Of a stretch of 64,000 nt of DNA, positions 10,371 through 21,150 are shown one piece after another. Both the position numbers and the translations under genes were made by a program. The notes below the pieces were generated by a model that was given only the letters and a program-made list of their open reading frames with translations, made no database searches and had not been told where the DNA came from. This stretch comes from Papaver somniferum. Its lineage: Eukaryota > Streptophyta > Magnoliopsida > Ranunculales > Papaveraceae. Within the stretch, counting starts at the first letter, position 1; every line of letters begins with the position of its first letter. Location: positions 77,018,374 to 77,082,373 of the forward strand of contig NC_039368.1 in assembly GCF_003573695.1 (NCBI RefSeq). The letters are read 5' to 3'.

Positions 10371-13228
10371 ATACAATATCTGGCATTTTTGAACCCGGGC
10401 TTAAAGCCCGTTTCAACTCATAAGAGTTGACATAGTGATTTGTATATTTGTGGGTGTACAAATCCTAGTTAATTTGTTATAATTTTGTGATGGTTTTTGG
10501 GGTACATATAGCTCAAATTAATAGGTGGCTAAAAGGAAATAGTTAGCACATGGAATGATAGGGTCACTACCTAGTAGAGCACATGATTTTTATGTGCAGT
10601 AATAGGTGTGGGAAACAGAATAAGTCTTTCTCTCTTTTTTGCATCTATTTTTAGGGTTTTTACATATATTGTTTTGTCATTTTCCCAAAATCCTAGAAAA
10701 GAAAAAGAAACCATATCTCTTTCTTCCTCTTTTCATCTCTTCTACTTTACAAAAAAAAAAAAATAATCTATTTTGTTACTTTAATGATTTGGAATACTGA
10801 TTGGCTTGGATTGGTAAGGATTTCAGAATTTTTCTTGGATTGCGTCCGAGATGGGGGTTTCTCGTAATAATAAAAACTAAACTATTTCTCGTGATTTAAT
10901 TTTCTGATTAGTTGTGTATGATGTTTTTAAACTATGTCTTTTATGATCTCGCACATGTCATACGTCCATAGGTTGTCTTGTAACTCTCATTTATAAAAAA
11001 CTTCATTGTTTTCCTGATCCTAGTCAGTGATCTGATGTTTAAACCTCAAAATGACCATTTGGTCCACTGGTACATGGAAGAAAACATTTGGAAATAAAAA
11101 AAAAGAGGATTCTTTATACACTATGTCTGTCTCTAGCTGCATCTATTTTTCTTCTCGTCTACTGTGTTAACCCGGAAATTTTGAAAGAAAAAAAGAAAGG
11201 GAGAAAGAAAGAAAAAGTCAGTCAGAAAACTTGATTTGTATTACTTCAATTTTATCACTGACACAATAGTATCCCACAATTTGTATTTTAAATAAATATA
11301 TCAGAATAGTACCTCACAATTTGTATTTTAAATAAATATGTCAGTGCAGTGAACTCTAAATTCCTTTCAAAATTCACACAAATATTATTGCTTGCTACCA
11401 CTTTTAAACATCATCTCAGTTTCGAAAATCGTGACAATATTAATCCTTGGGTACCACATATATAGACGGATGGATCAATAATCTTAAATTAAAAAAATTT
11501 TATTCTATGTTTTTTATTTGTTTATATGTTTTTTAAACTTTCTGTTCTACTCTATACTTCGTCCGTGCCACATATATAGGCGGAGAGACCAATTCTCTTA
11601 AATTAAGAAATTTTTATTGATTTTATGCATTTCTGTATTTTTTCCTGTTTTACCCTTAATTATATTCCCAATGTTAGAGACATATATTCAATTGTGTTGA
11701 TTCTCAAGCAAATAAATAGGGATAATATAAGTAAAAACCGTTTTGAAATTTGAACTCCGCCTATATAATGGTACAAGGAAAAATGAAAATTACATCTATA
11801 TAATAGATACGGAGGGGGTATTTTTTTTTCTACTCGTAACCTTTGCCTTTATTATCTCAACTATTTAATTGTTTGACATCTCAAATTCCATAAAGTGAGA
11901 GTAATCAGACCCTTTACAAACAAAAAAAGAATGTTTTATTAATTGTTTAATTAGGGGTATGTTTTTCCATCTGATTCTTTTTAGTACCTCCACTTTTCCC
12001 TTTATTATATAATTAGTTGTGTGGTCCATTTTAAAACCAAATTGGAGTACATTCACTCCATTACTTGTTAAGAAATTAGTCTACCTTGTAATTTAAAAGT
12101 AGGGTCTTACTGACATTTTCCAATGAGTCAAAACCCCTTCTCGTTTTACGTGTTAACCGAATTATATGATTTGATTCCTTTCCGAATACAAATTCAGTGA
12201 ATTAATGGATGGTACTGTTTGATATTTTCATCTGTAAACTCTCTGTTTAGTGACACGGTAAATGGTCAGGGCATACGGAGATGGTTTCTGTTTTGGAGTA
12301 TAACTGCATTTTTTCCTATTATTATAAATATTATGTATAAATGCATTGAATTGGTCTTATCGTATTATGGGCGTGTTTGATATTCGTACGGAATTAAATG
12401 TACCTGTAAGGAAATGAATTTTGGATACACAATTTTTGTTGATGTTGAAATGTCAGGCCTTTATGGCATCCCATCAATGATGGAAACCCTGGGAAGACTG
12501 TTCCGGGAACAGTGTGGTTTGTTACCGGAATAACTCTGATACTAGATTAGGAACCTACAATTATAGGTTGGTTATGTGAATAAAAGGTGTAAGTAATTTC
12601 TGATAATTTTGGCTGGTATGGATTTTATTATTTTGTCCGCTGCATGGTTTAATTTTCGATGCACTATATTATCTTTTGAAATTCCTACTGAGTTGTGGTT
12701 TACTCACCCCAAATTCCTTTTTCCTCTACCCATAAAGTTTGAGGACCAGTTAGCGCAGTAAGCAGACTTGGAAGCTTACATTATAGTACTCAGATGTTAG
12801 TATTCTCGCAAGACGCTACTATATGATATCACCGAGGTATTGGGTATTTTTATTGATTATCATTTTCTTGGATTTTGATTCAACTATTTTATTAATAGAC
12901 ATCATTTCAATTTGATTCAATTATTTTATTAAGAGACATCATTTCAGTTTAACAGTTTTTAAATAATTTCTCTTACTTTATGAGTTTTGGAATATTTTTG
13001 GTGATTATTATTTGGAACCTCTTTTATTGGAATTTAATTTGGAAAGACATTAAGTTATGCTGTCTTTATTCATTTTGTATTTGTATTCTGTTTTATTACT
13101 ATTCTTTAAAAAAAAAAAAGCCTTTTCCAAAGTCATGTCTCAAGAATCCGGTCTTGCTAGTTGGGTTGGGATTGATCCATTGGATCAAATCTGGCTCAAT
13201 AGAATCCCGAATGTTTTGCGGACATGAC
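10371..13228. mobile_element. 2.86-kb insertion in the second RNase H, class unresolved
   Basis: Flanked by AGCGA at 10366-10370 and 13229-13233; removing one copy and the insert restores the RNase H reading frame, so both edges are well fixed. If the edges are shifted by one base, the minus strand starts TGTCATG and the left edge ends TA. A 5-bp duplication and a TG start point to a solo LTR with a mutated end, but no sequence match proves it. No coding region is recognisable; it is AT-rich, with two adjacent perfect hairpins near its left end (10396-10429) and a Stowaway MITE at 11557-11818. Confidence 0.75.
11557..11818. mobile_element. Stowaway-like MITE (Tc1/mariner)
   Basis: 262 bp flanked by TA dinucleotides (11555-11556, 11819-11820). 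The left end CTTCGTCCGTGCCACATATA and the right end ATAGATACGGAGGGGG form inverted repeats of the plant Stowaway 'CTCCCTCCGT' type, followed by the typical AGGCGG. A truncated relative starts just upstream near 11450 (ACCACATATATAGACGG). No ORF. Confidence 0.8.
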
Positions 13229-13429
13229 AGCGAGTGATAACAGTTCCTTCTTGGGTGTCTCAAACACTATCCCCCTCCTCCGTAAGAACCATATGAGGAT
13301 CCGTCGAAAAACATGGACCAACGTTCTTCTTCCTCGACTTTTGCAACTTCCCTAGGTATTTCATCACTTATTTTTGTCATATACATACCTTGGAATGCGA
13401 CTAACAAGTCTGTGAATTCTTTCCCACGT

Positions 13430-14765
13430 ACTCTTTTAGACCGCTGATACTTTAGCTCAAATTAAGACAATTGTAGCAACCAGCGGGCTGTCCTGTCGGA
13501 CAGGATTGGTTTTGTAGCTAATTTGGCGATTGGATTGGCAGATGCTACCACTATGGTTTCATGAGCAAGCAAATAGGATCGCAATTTTTGTGTAGCATAT
13601 ATGAGCGCTAGGCATGCTTGTTCCTCTTTCGAGTACTTAAATCCCGCATCTCTGAACCCTCTGCTGATATAATGGATCGGACATAACTGATCATTTCCGA
13701 GATCTTGAGCCAATAATGATCCAATTGCCACGTTGGTGAATGTTGTGTATAGATAAAGGGACTCGCCTTTAACGGGCGGTCGCAAGACTCATGTACTGAT
13801 TAGGCACTCTTTAATCTTCTAAAAAGCTCGCTCTTGATCATCTCCCCATTCGTACAGTTTATTCTTTTATATAAGGGTGAGTACGCGGAAAACAATTGTT
13901 CCAATCCGGGGATGAATCTACGGACATAGGACAGTCTTCCTATGAAAGTTTGTAATTCTTTCATATTTGCAGGCGATCTCATGGTGGTTATTGCTTCTAC
14001 CTTGTCTGGATCGATCTATATCCCTTTGCCTGTCACAACGAATCCTAAGAATTTACCAGAAGTCACTTCGAAAGCGCATTTCAGGGGATTCATCTTCAGG
14101 TGATACTTTCTGCATCTGTTAAAGACGTGCCTTAAGTGGTCTAAATGATCCTCCCGTTCTCTTGATTTTACCACGACATCATCTGTGTATACTTCCATTA
14201 ATTGATGCATCATATCATGTAAAATAGCTACCATCGTCCGCTGATAAGTCGCGCCTGTATTCTTCAATCCGAATGGCATCACAACATAGTAGAAATTTCT
14301 GTACGTCGTCTGGAAAGCTGTCTTGTGAGCGTCCTCCGCGACCATCCTTACTTGATTGTATCCGCTAAACCCATCCATGAAAGAAAACATATCGTATCCG
14401 CATGTGTTGTTCACCATCACATCTATATTTGGTACTGGGAAATCATCTTTAGGGCATGCGCGATTCAGATCTCGGTAATCGACAAAACATCAGACTTTTC
14501 CATTTTTCTTTTTTACTGGTACGATATTATCCAGCCATACGGGGTGTTGGATCGGTTTAATGAATTTAGCTTTTAGCAGCTTCTCCACTTCTTCCTTGAT
14601 AGCCAAATCGATCTTTTCTGGAAAACTGCGACTTTGTTGTTTAACTAGTTTGTACTTGGGCGAGATATTGAGGTTATGCGCGATCAGACTGCTATCCAAA
14701 CCGGGCATCTCATCATATGTAAATGCAAACACATCCTGGTATTCATGGAGCAGCTTAATCATCCG
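13430..14765 (-). pseudogene. Reverse transcriptase and first RNase H of the Tat element
   Basis: Reading leftwards: the RT N-terminus (YQDVFAFTYDEMPGLD, IKPIQHPVWLDNIVPVKK), then CFVDYRDLNRACPKDDFP, FSFMDGFSGYNQ, PFGLKNTGATYQR, and the catalytic YTDD in VYTDDVVVKS (about 14190). KFLGFVVTGKGI and a KELQTFIGRLSYVRRFIPGL block follow, then RNase H with LYTTFTNVAIGSLLAQ, HYISRGF and YSKEEQACLALI. Stops occur before CFVDYRD (TGA), after GKGI (TAG), in the RT-RNase H linker, and after LLQLS (TAA). Several fit C-to-T changes of CGA or CAA. YTDD in place of the usual YVDD is a variant or damage. The polymerase would copy the element RNA in cytoplasmic particles. Confidence 0.93.
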
Positions 14766-14949
14766 CAGTGAGGGTTGGGTCGGCTTTTATCTTTTCCTCT
14801 GGTAAACTCTCTATTACTTCTTCTTTTAAGATAGGAACTTCTTCCTCTTCTTCTGAATCTTCAATCACCGGGGTCATCTCCGCCATTTCTTCATCTGCTG
14901 ATGACATAAAACCGTCGTGTTGACGATGGGAGAATTCCCAGGATAACTG

Positions 14950-16937
14950 CTATAAGCGGTAGACATGTCCGCCTTCTGGACGCGAGAAACGTTTGAACTG
15001 GATGTTCTTTGTTTTTGTCGCCATACTCTTACTTCCTTTGGCAGGTCTCATTCGCGACGGACTGAATACTGACTTAGTTTTCCCTTTCACTTGATCTTCC
15101 GGATAAAATTCTTCCCATTTTGGGAGTGGTGTTAAATGCTCCAACTGCTCTCCTTGGTCTAGGACAGGTTGCGTCTAGAAAACCGCATCATCCATGTAAG
15201 CTTTTTCCGGTCCGAATGGATTGCTCGTGGTTGGAATCCGGAACTGCTTTCCTCCAATATTAGTCTTAACACACTGATGGTATGTCGATGATACTACTTT
15301 GTGGTTCAGGAGCCATCCTCTCCCAAGTAATACATGGAACGTGGTGTCATCCTCCAGCACATAGAAGGGAGTAAGGGCCATGATTGGTCCGATCTTCATC
15401 ATCAAGTGCACTATTCCCATCGCCGTTTGGGTGTGTCCTCCAAATCCTCTCACAGTTGTTGCACGCATCTTGAATGTTGTTATTGATACTCCTAAGGATT
15501 CTAGTGTGTGTAGTGAGATCAGGTTGAGGGAGGCTCCGCCATCTATGAAAGCTCGCTTGAGGGGTTGTTTGTTAATGAAAGCTATCAGGTATAACAGGCA
15601 AAGGTGTTCTCCCGGATAACATATATCTTCATCCGTAAAAGTGCTAGCTTCATTAGGCATAGGGTTGTACGCTTTTCGGGATGCAATCGCAGTGATATCT
15701 TTGGATGCTTCCCGGATTTGGTATTCGCTAAAACTCAGAGAATCTAAGAAATGCTGAGCCAAAACAGTCTGAGAAAACTTACTAGAAATTTCATTCGTAT
15801 CAGGAAAAATTGTTGTTTCAGAGACTTCACAGATTTCTTCTTCCTCCGTATCCTCCCAAGGTATCCACGCTTCTCCCTTAGTAGGTTCGTGTGAAATCAT
15901 CATAACTTGGTGTTGAGGAAGCGGATCATTTTTAATGCTTTGCTCTCCTATATCCATCTTTCCCATGGATCGTTTTATTTGCACAATGTACCGAAGGGAA
16001 TAACATTCTATGGTCGGATGGTGAACTCTTCTATGATAGTGGCAATACCGCCCGTGTGTCTTATCCGCCGCGGTAGGTTCTGCTGACACGGGTGGCAGGG
16101 TTTCTTCCTTGTTCGACACCCATTGTTCCAAAAGTCCTATTATCCGTTCTTTACTGCACGGTAATGGTGGAAGCGGGTTAGATCTTCCTCTATCCGCTCT
16201 TCCTCCCCTTCTGCCGGATTGACCTCCACGATAAGAGCCAAAAACAGCTCCTCCTTTTCCTCTTTCAATTCCTTGATCATTGAAAGCTGCTACAGATGCG
16301 GTGTTGACTGAATGTTGTTGCCAAGTGTGACCGTTCGCACAATCTAATATCCGGTCCACAACCTCTTCAACCTCCACAAAGGTTTGAAATTTGAATTTTG
16401 TCATATTTATACGAAAAACAGTATCCATTCCTATGATGCAAATTTCCACCAGACGCTCCTCTGGGATATTCTCGTGGCATTCTAACGTAAAGTCTCGGAA
16501 TCGAGTGATGTAATTGCCGATCTCTTCTCCTACCCATTGGGTGCACCTTCCAAAATCTATTGCCGTGGCCCTTCTTTGAGCGGAGTAGAATTTCTTCAAT
16601 AAAAGTTGTACCATGGCAGTCTATGAACTAATATTTCCGGGTTTTAAGTTATCGTACCATGTAAAAGCATTGTATGTCAACGACTTTGGGAAAACCTCAT
16701 GCAAAGGCTTTTATTTTGAGAACGACTCATATGCTCTCGCGCTTTCCTTTTTCCTCTGTAGGTTTTAAACTTGGGTGATGTGTAATCCTCCGGATACAAG
16801 TAGTCGGAGACTTCCACGGAATATGGTGATTCCAGCGTGTCATAGGCATCATGCTTTATCACCCGATAATTGGTCTCTAGATATTTTACAATCGCGTCCT
16901 CCGTCATGCCCGGGATAGTATTCCTAGCACTGACCAT
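14950..16937 (-). pseudogene. Gag and protease of the Tat element
   Basis: The N-terminal gag block (SPKFKTYRGKRKAREHMSR, 16677-16937) is followed, after stops and a frameshift, by WYDNLKPGNISS and a 479-codon open stretch (15175-16614). That stretch holds the rest of the capsid region (YITRFRDFTLECHENIPEE), a basic RGG-rich nucleocapsid segment (about 16165-16260) and a zinc knuckle of C-x2-H/H/C type (RYCHYHRRVHHPTIECYSL). The aspartic protease has active-site DGGAS and a later LLGRGWLLNHKVV. A TAG at 15175-15177 separates it from the linker at 14950-15144 (HLTPLPKWEEFYPEDQ). Gag would package the RNA and the protease mature it. This is the longest open stretch left in the element. Confidence 0.9.
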
Positions 16938-17225
16938 TCTGGGGATTGTTACGTTTTTCTCTCTCGCTCGCTTGTCTCTGCTGCGGTCTTTTCTTTAAGA
17001 ATTTCCCCTTTCTTATGGGATGCTCCCCTGGGATGCTCCTCCTCCTTGCACAATGGGCGTAGCGACTACTGCTCGAAAGCGTATCTCCTCATCACTTTCT
17101 TCACGCACGTCTTCTACAGAAACATGATTCGGGTTTGGGGGTACTTCGCCTGCTAGTATTTCCTGGCTCACACTTGGGAGTATCATGCTGGAAAAGAGGC
17201 TAAGAACCTCCCACTATGGTCGCAA

Positions 17226-17616
17226 TGTTGATGGGGTAAAATGTGGGAAGGGGGAACTAGCCCTAATCACAGAAAGTACTCCCAAGGTGTAGAGAGGTTT
17301 ATGAGAGGTAATGGTGGATTAATGATGTCTCGATTAGTGTGCCCTCTTTCCTTTTTATAATGACCATCTTATGAATAAGTGCCCATAAGATTAACATATT
17401 ACTAAACTACCATTTCCCTTTCCTTAAGTTAATACCAAACCCTAAAAGGCTTTCTTCTTGGGCTGAAGCCCATCCAACCTGACATGGTCTTGGATAGACT
17501 AGAGCTACCCCATCCTAATGGGTTAGGCCTAGTCCCCTAGTCTCTCCATCCTAAAGGGACCCTTGATAGGTTAAGGGGTCGTCTATCTTAGGATTGGTTA
17601 TCTTCATGTATCAACA
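17226..17616 (-). repeat. 5' LTR of Tat element
   Basis: 391 bp with TGTTGAT/ATCAACA ends, matching the 3' LTR with about 16-18 differences by eye. Such a short LTR on an element of this size is notable. Between gag (16937) and this LTR lies about 290 bp of leader without a recognised gene. Confidence 0.95.
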
Positions 17617-17790
17617 ATAATGAACTTTGATTGGCTGTTCATTTGAAAAAAATAACTCTGATTTTTTATAATAATTGGGTGTTCACTTTGACAAATGAAC
17701 TCTAATTTTTGTTCATAATATTGAACTTTGATTGGGTGTTCATTCGAGAGAATGAACTCAGTCTTTTATGAATGCATCTGAATCTACAAA
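17617..17790. repeat. AT-rich minisatellite, right part
   Basis: Continuation of the 60-404 array: alternating GTTCATTTGAAAAAAT and TCTAATTTTTGTTCATAAT blocks. It fades out near 17790. Confidence 0.7.
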
Positions 17791-19655
17791 AAACATTACC
17801 AAACACCTGATACTTCATCAAACAGAATGAACTCCTACAACAAAATAAGTTGGAAGTTTAGAGTTCATCAGAGAAAATGAACTCAAATAATTATGGAAAT
17901 AGAAAAGTTACGGAAATTAATACTAATATAGTACGGAAGGGTATTTTTGTCCGTTTTATATTTTCAAATAATTATGGACCAAACACAAAACGCGTTTTCC
18001 CAAAGGACCAAATAGACTTGGGGCCACTTATAAAAGAACCAAACGATTATTTGCCCAAAAAATAATAGGTGATGAAATATATTTCTAAACTGTAACGGGC
18101 GACTCAACGTACTATTAGTTGCTCGCAATTTGATGTCAATATTTCATCCATGAAATCTCGTGGAAATTGAATAATTATCCCTCATTTCCATGAGTCATCA
18201 CCAATATCCTTCAAAAACTTTATAAATGTCCTTAATTGAAAAAAATCGAAATTTTTAACAAAAACATGATTATATAATTCCTCATTTGACCTCATCTCTA
18301 ACCTTCCTTGATTTTTCTTCTCCGAACTCAGGAAGTTTTAATCGCTCTCAGCACCACCATCTCCGTCGCTCATACCACCACTACCATCTCGATCGTTTCC
18401 ACCAGAACCAACACTACCATTTCCGTCACGTCCACCACCATTATCATACAGTGATTAGAAATCTTCCGGTTTCAAAATTGATTCCAGAAAATATTTGTAA
18501 GGCTTCAGAAACCTAATTACGTCAATTTCATATGATTTTCCTAACTTGATTTATGATTAAAGCATAGATCTATAATTATCTCGTCTCAATCTCACTTTTG
18601 TGGTAAAATTTCGAAAAGAAATTAACCAGATTTTTTCTAGGATTCTTAGATGAATCATTTAACTCTTAATTTGCATCTCAATTAAAAATTCTAACATCAT
18701 ATTTGAACTCGTGGGTGTTGTTGCATGATTGTTAGTGTGTTTGAGTAGATTATTTATTGATATGTGGATGAATGCACGAGATGTATTTGTAATTTTTGTT
18801 TTTTTAATTTGGTTGTTCATATGGTTATAATTCTTGTTTATGGAGCTTCGTATTTAGGTGGGTTTTTTTTGTAAAGAAATGTTTGAAGGGAAATAAAAAC
18901 TGTTCCAGAAAACAATTACTGTGGATGGTATTGTTTTGATTTGGTTTTATGCTTGTTACTGATTTTTAACATATTTATAGTGAACTTGGTTAAAATGATA
19001 TATGTTGCATGTAATACTAATGGGTAGTTACAACATAAGTTGGAGTATGTGGGGATATGGTAGGAGTGGTGGTGGAAGAAGAGCATAGTTGTCCCTGTTA
19101 AAGTAATGTACCCTCATGAAACAAGAGATTTAGATGTACATAGATGTACAGTTGTATGCCACTGCTTGTTAAGACACTTGTACCATATTTATAACTATTT
19201 TGTCTTACTGCTTAGGATCCTAGAGCAATTGTGTTTACATGGAGTAAATGCGTGGAGGCCTAGTCTGCATAAGCCACCTGGGGAAGCATGTTCCAATGTA
19301 TTATTATGAAGCTATCTGCTTTTCATTCCTCAATGTATAAGAAAATAACGTATAAGAAATCTGGAATCTATTTTGTGATACCTTTCTCTCCGTATATAAG
19401 TCATTATTTCTCTTGTGCGGTGCTACAGAGAGTAGGTACAATTTTAGAGTTACTAAGGTAGGTACAAGCTTAGAGGGTAGAACTAAGTGCATGCGTCCCC
19501 TTCGTTTGAAATTTAAAACTAGTACTTATGAGTGTTAAATTGTTTTGCAGAGATACATTTACTTGAGCAGAACTGAGAAATGGGATCTTTGTAGAAGGTA
19601 TCACAAGCGAATAGAGAGAGAATTTGGATCTTTGTAGAAGGTAAGTCCTAATTTT
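17791..19655. other. AT-rich intergenic stretch, no gene recognised
   Basis: About 1.9 kb of AT-rich DNA without a recognisable coding region, RNA gene or element end. A short open stretch at 18286-18516 is a histidine-rich product of CAC/CAT low-complexity sequence and is not supported as a gene. A block at 19210-19310 reads LCLHGVNAWRPSLHKPPGEA but I know no match. Confidence 0.5.
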
Positions 19656-19656
19656 T

Positions 19657-20100
19657 ATGGGATCAATTCCTGTTGTTGATCCCATTTATGGATCAACTCA
19701 TGTTACTGACGCGACTTTTACGGGATCAATTACGGCTGTTGATCCAATTTTTTATGGATCAACTACTGCTGTCGGTCCCATTTTTATGCTTGGATTTTAT
19801 AAATGTAGATTCTTCAAATATTGAATTTGTGGTGCAATGGTAGCATGACTGACTCCATGTCAGATGATGCGTGTTCGACTCACGCCAAGTTCACTCGTAT
19901 GTCATTTTTTTGTGTTAAATTTCGTTGTTGACTCCATTTACATAGATCAACTATTGTTGTTGATCCCTAAATTGGATCAACTTCTGTTGTTGATCCTTTT
20001 TTTTTTTGGATCAACTACTGTTGTTGATCCCCTAAGTTGGATAAACTTCTACTGTGGATCCTTTTTTTTTGGATCAGCTACTGTTGTTGATACAAAATAT
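19657..20100. repeat. Tandem array of hairpin-forming units (GGATCAAC...GTTGATCC)
   Basis: About ten units of 30-45 bp, each an inverted repeat such as GGATCAAC-TACTGTT-GTTGATCC with a 7-base loop; clear examples are at 19659, 19720, 19974 and 20008. Units are separated by T-rich linkers. A tRNA-Trp-like sequence lies in the middle of the array. Each unit could fold on itself in DNA or RNA. Confidence 0.85.
19823..19893 (+). tRNA. tRNA-Trp(CCA)-like gene or pseudogene
   Basis: A 71-nt cloverleaf. The acceptor stem GAATTTG/CAAGTTC pairs fully with one G-U, discriminator A at 19893. The D stem is GTGC/GCAT with loop AATGGTA. The anticodon stem ACTGA/TCAGA has one A-A mismatch, with loop CTCCATG and anticodon CCA (19855-19857). 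The variable loop is 4 nt; the T stem is GCGTG/CACGC (perfect) with loop TTCGACT. The A box (TGGTGCAATGG) and B box (GTTCGACTC) are present, and a T7 Pol III terminator lies at 19905-19911. Position 37 is T where a purine is normal, and the variable loop is one base short of typical plant tRNA-Trp. A decayed tRNA gene or the head of a tRNA-derived SINE is possible, but no SINE body or A-rich tail follows. Confidence 0.65.
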
Positions 20101-20103
20101 CTA

Positions 20104-20585
20104 AACCAGTGGTGGCGGCGGCGGGTGGTAACGGTGGCGGATTGATGGCAGCGTCAGTGGCGGATTAGTGGTGGCTGTGGCGGCAGTGGTGGTGGAAGAC
20201 TGTCGGTGGTGGTGGAGTCAGTGGTGGTGGCGGACTGGTAGTGGTGGTGGCGGACAGGTGGTGGTGTCGGACTGGTGGTGGTGGAGTTAGTGGTGGTGGC
20301 AGACAGGTGGTGGTGGAGTCAGTAGTGGTGGTCGACTGGTGGTGGTGGAGTCAGTGGTGGTGGTGTGTCGGACTGGTGGTGGTGGAGTCGGTGGTGGTGG
20401 CGGACTGGTGGTGGTGGAGTCGGTGGTGGTGGCGGACTGGTGGTGGTGGAGTCGGTGGTGGTGGCGGAATGGTGGTGGTGGTGGTAGACAGGTGATGGTG
20501 GAGTCGGTGGTGGCCGACTGGCGGTGGCGGACTGGTGGCGGTTGGTAGGTGGTGGTCGTTGAAGGTTGGTGGTGGAATGGTTGTT
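20104..20585. repeat. GGT-rich minisatellite, about 32-bp period
   Basis: Nearly pure G, T and A repeats of the type CGGACTGGTGGTGGTGGAGT followed by CGGTGGTGGTGG, with a 32-bp period clearest at 20401-20470. Long open frames on both strands (poly W/G on plus, poly H/P/T on minus) are artefacts of the repeat. One strand is very G-rich in GG runs. Confidence 0.9.
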
Positions 20586-20742
20586 GGTGAGGGTATTAAG
20601 GTAATCTAATATCAAATGGATAAGGTTATTAAAAAGTAGGGATATATATATTGTTGTATAAGTATATTTATTGGATGTCAAAAGTTGGAACATATAAATA
20701 ATGTACCCTTAAATCTTGCCGAATATCTCCTAAGAGATCTAA

Positions 20743-21150
20743 GAGCATCTCCAATAGAGGGTGAAAGTCTTATTTTTTTTATGACACATAGGATTTTAGA
20801 CCCTCATTTATATTAATTTTATCTCCAACAGTGGGTCCTATTAAATAGGAAGGGTGTCATAATAAATATGAAGGTCTTAGAAAAAGTCTTATTTAGACCT
20901 TTGGAATGACCTCCTCGTCATTTTTTTAATCATATTTTAAATTTTTACTTTTTAATAACTTTTTCTGAACCAATAAAAAAAGGGAATCAATTTTATCATT
21001 ATCCAAAAAAAAAAACAAATCCTCAAAATAAGACCCCACACTGTTGGAGATAGTCCATGAGCAAAACATTGCTATTTTTGTCACATACATATGACCCCAT
21101 AAATAAGAATTTTTAAATAAAAATTCCACATATAATTTTTAGAAATACTC
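20743..21150. mobile_element. Tourist/Harbinger-like MITE
   Basis: 408 bp between TAA trinucleotides (20740-20742 and 21151-21153). Ends are GAGCATCTCCAATAG and ...AGAAATACTC, an imperfect inverted repeat; an internal CTCCAACAGTGGGTCC motif and a CACTGTTGGAGATAG motif near the right end echo the terminus. Widespread plant MITEs share the GAGCATCTCCAA start and TAA duplication. The flanks also share TAAGAGATC, so a 9-bp duplication (Mutator-like) is an alternative reading. Confidence 0.65.

Larger units (their letters stand above)
10087..13335 (-). pseudogene. Second RNase H (aRH type) of the Tat element, split by an insertion
   Basis: The N-terminal part (WSMFFDGSS, first catalytic Asp, about 13300-13335) and the C-terminal part (NNVAEYEALILGL with the catalytic Glu, IKGDSKLV with the next Asp) are separated by 2.86 kb of foreign DNA. 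Joining at the 5-bp duplication AGCGA restores a continuous frame at ELLSLA/FKLDFE. The domain is followed by HLAPYRAEAQELV and a HADALATL end, as usual in Tat elements, which carry this extra RNase H beside the ancestral one. There is also a frameshift in a G run near 13275. Confidence 0.88.
405..17616 (-). mobile_element. Ty3/gypsy LTR retrotransposon, Tat lineage, nested insertions
   Basis: A complete but dead Ty3/gypsy element on the minus strand. The LTRs begin TGTTGAT and end ATCAACA. Flanking 5-mers are GTAAT at 400-404 and ATAAT at 17617-17621, one change apart, and the surrounding minisatellite favours ATAAT as the original. Reading right to left the order is 5' LTR, gag, protease, RT, RNase H, a second RNase H, integrase, tandem repeats, an antisense ORF, 3' LTR. 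A second RNase H after the first, and an extra ORF between integrase and 3' LTR, are hallmarks of the Tat clade (Ogre, Retand and Grande relatives). Without its two insertions the element would be about 13.4 kb. Several stops and frameshifts in gag-pol make it non-autonomous. LTR divergence is about 4 percent by eye. Just inside the 5' LTR (minus, from 17225) the sequence reads TTGCGACCATAGTGGGAGG; I cannot match it confidently to a tRNA. The purine-rich AAGGGATTAA beside the 3' LTR is a weak polypurine-tract candidate. Confidence 0.93.

Noticed and set aside
18286..18516. Histidine-rich 76-residue ORF
   Set aside because: Made of CAC/CAT low-complexity sequence; no start context, no neighbouring exon and no known match.
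19823..20100. tRNA-derived SINE
   Set aside because: After the tRNA-like head there is no SINE body, A-rich tail or flanking duplication; the hairpin repeats resume directly.
20241..20693. Overlapping Trp/Gly-rich and His/Pro-rich ORFs on both strands
   Set aside because: Direct translation of the GGT minisatellite; openness comes from the repeat lacking stop triplets.
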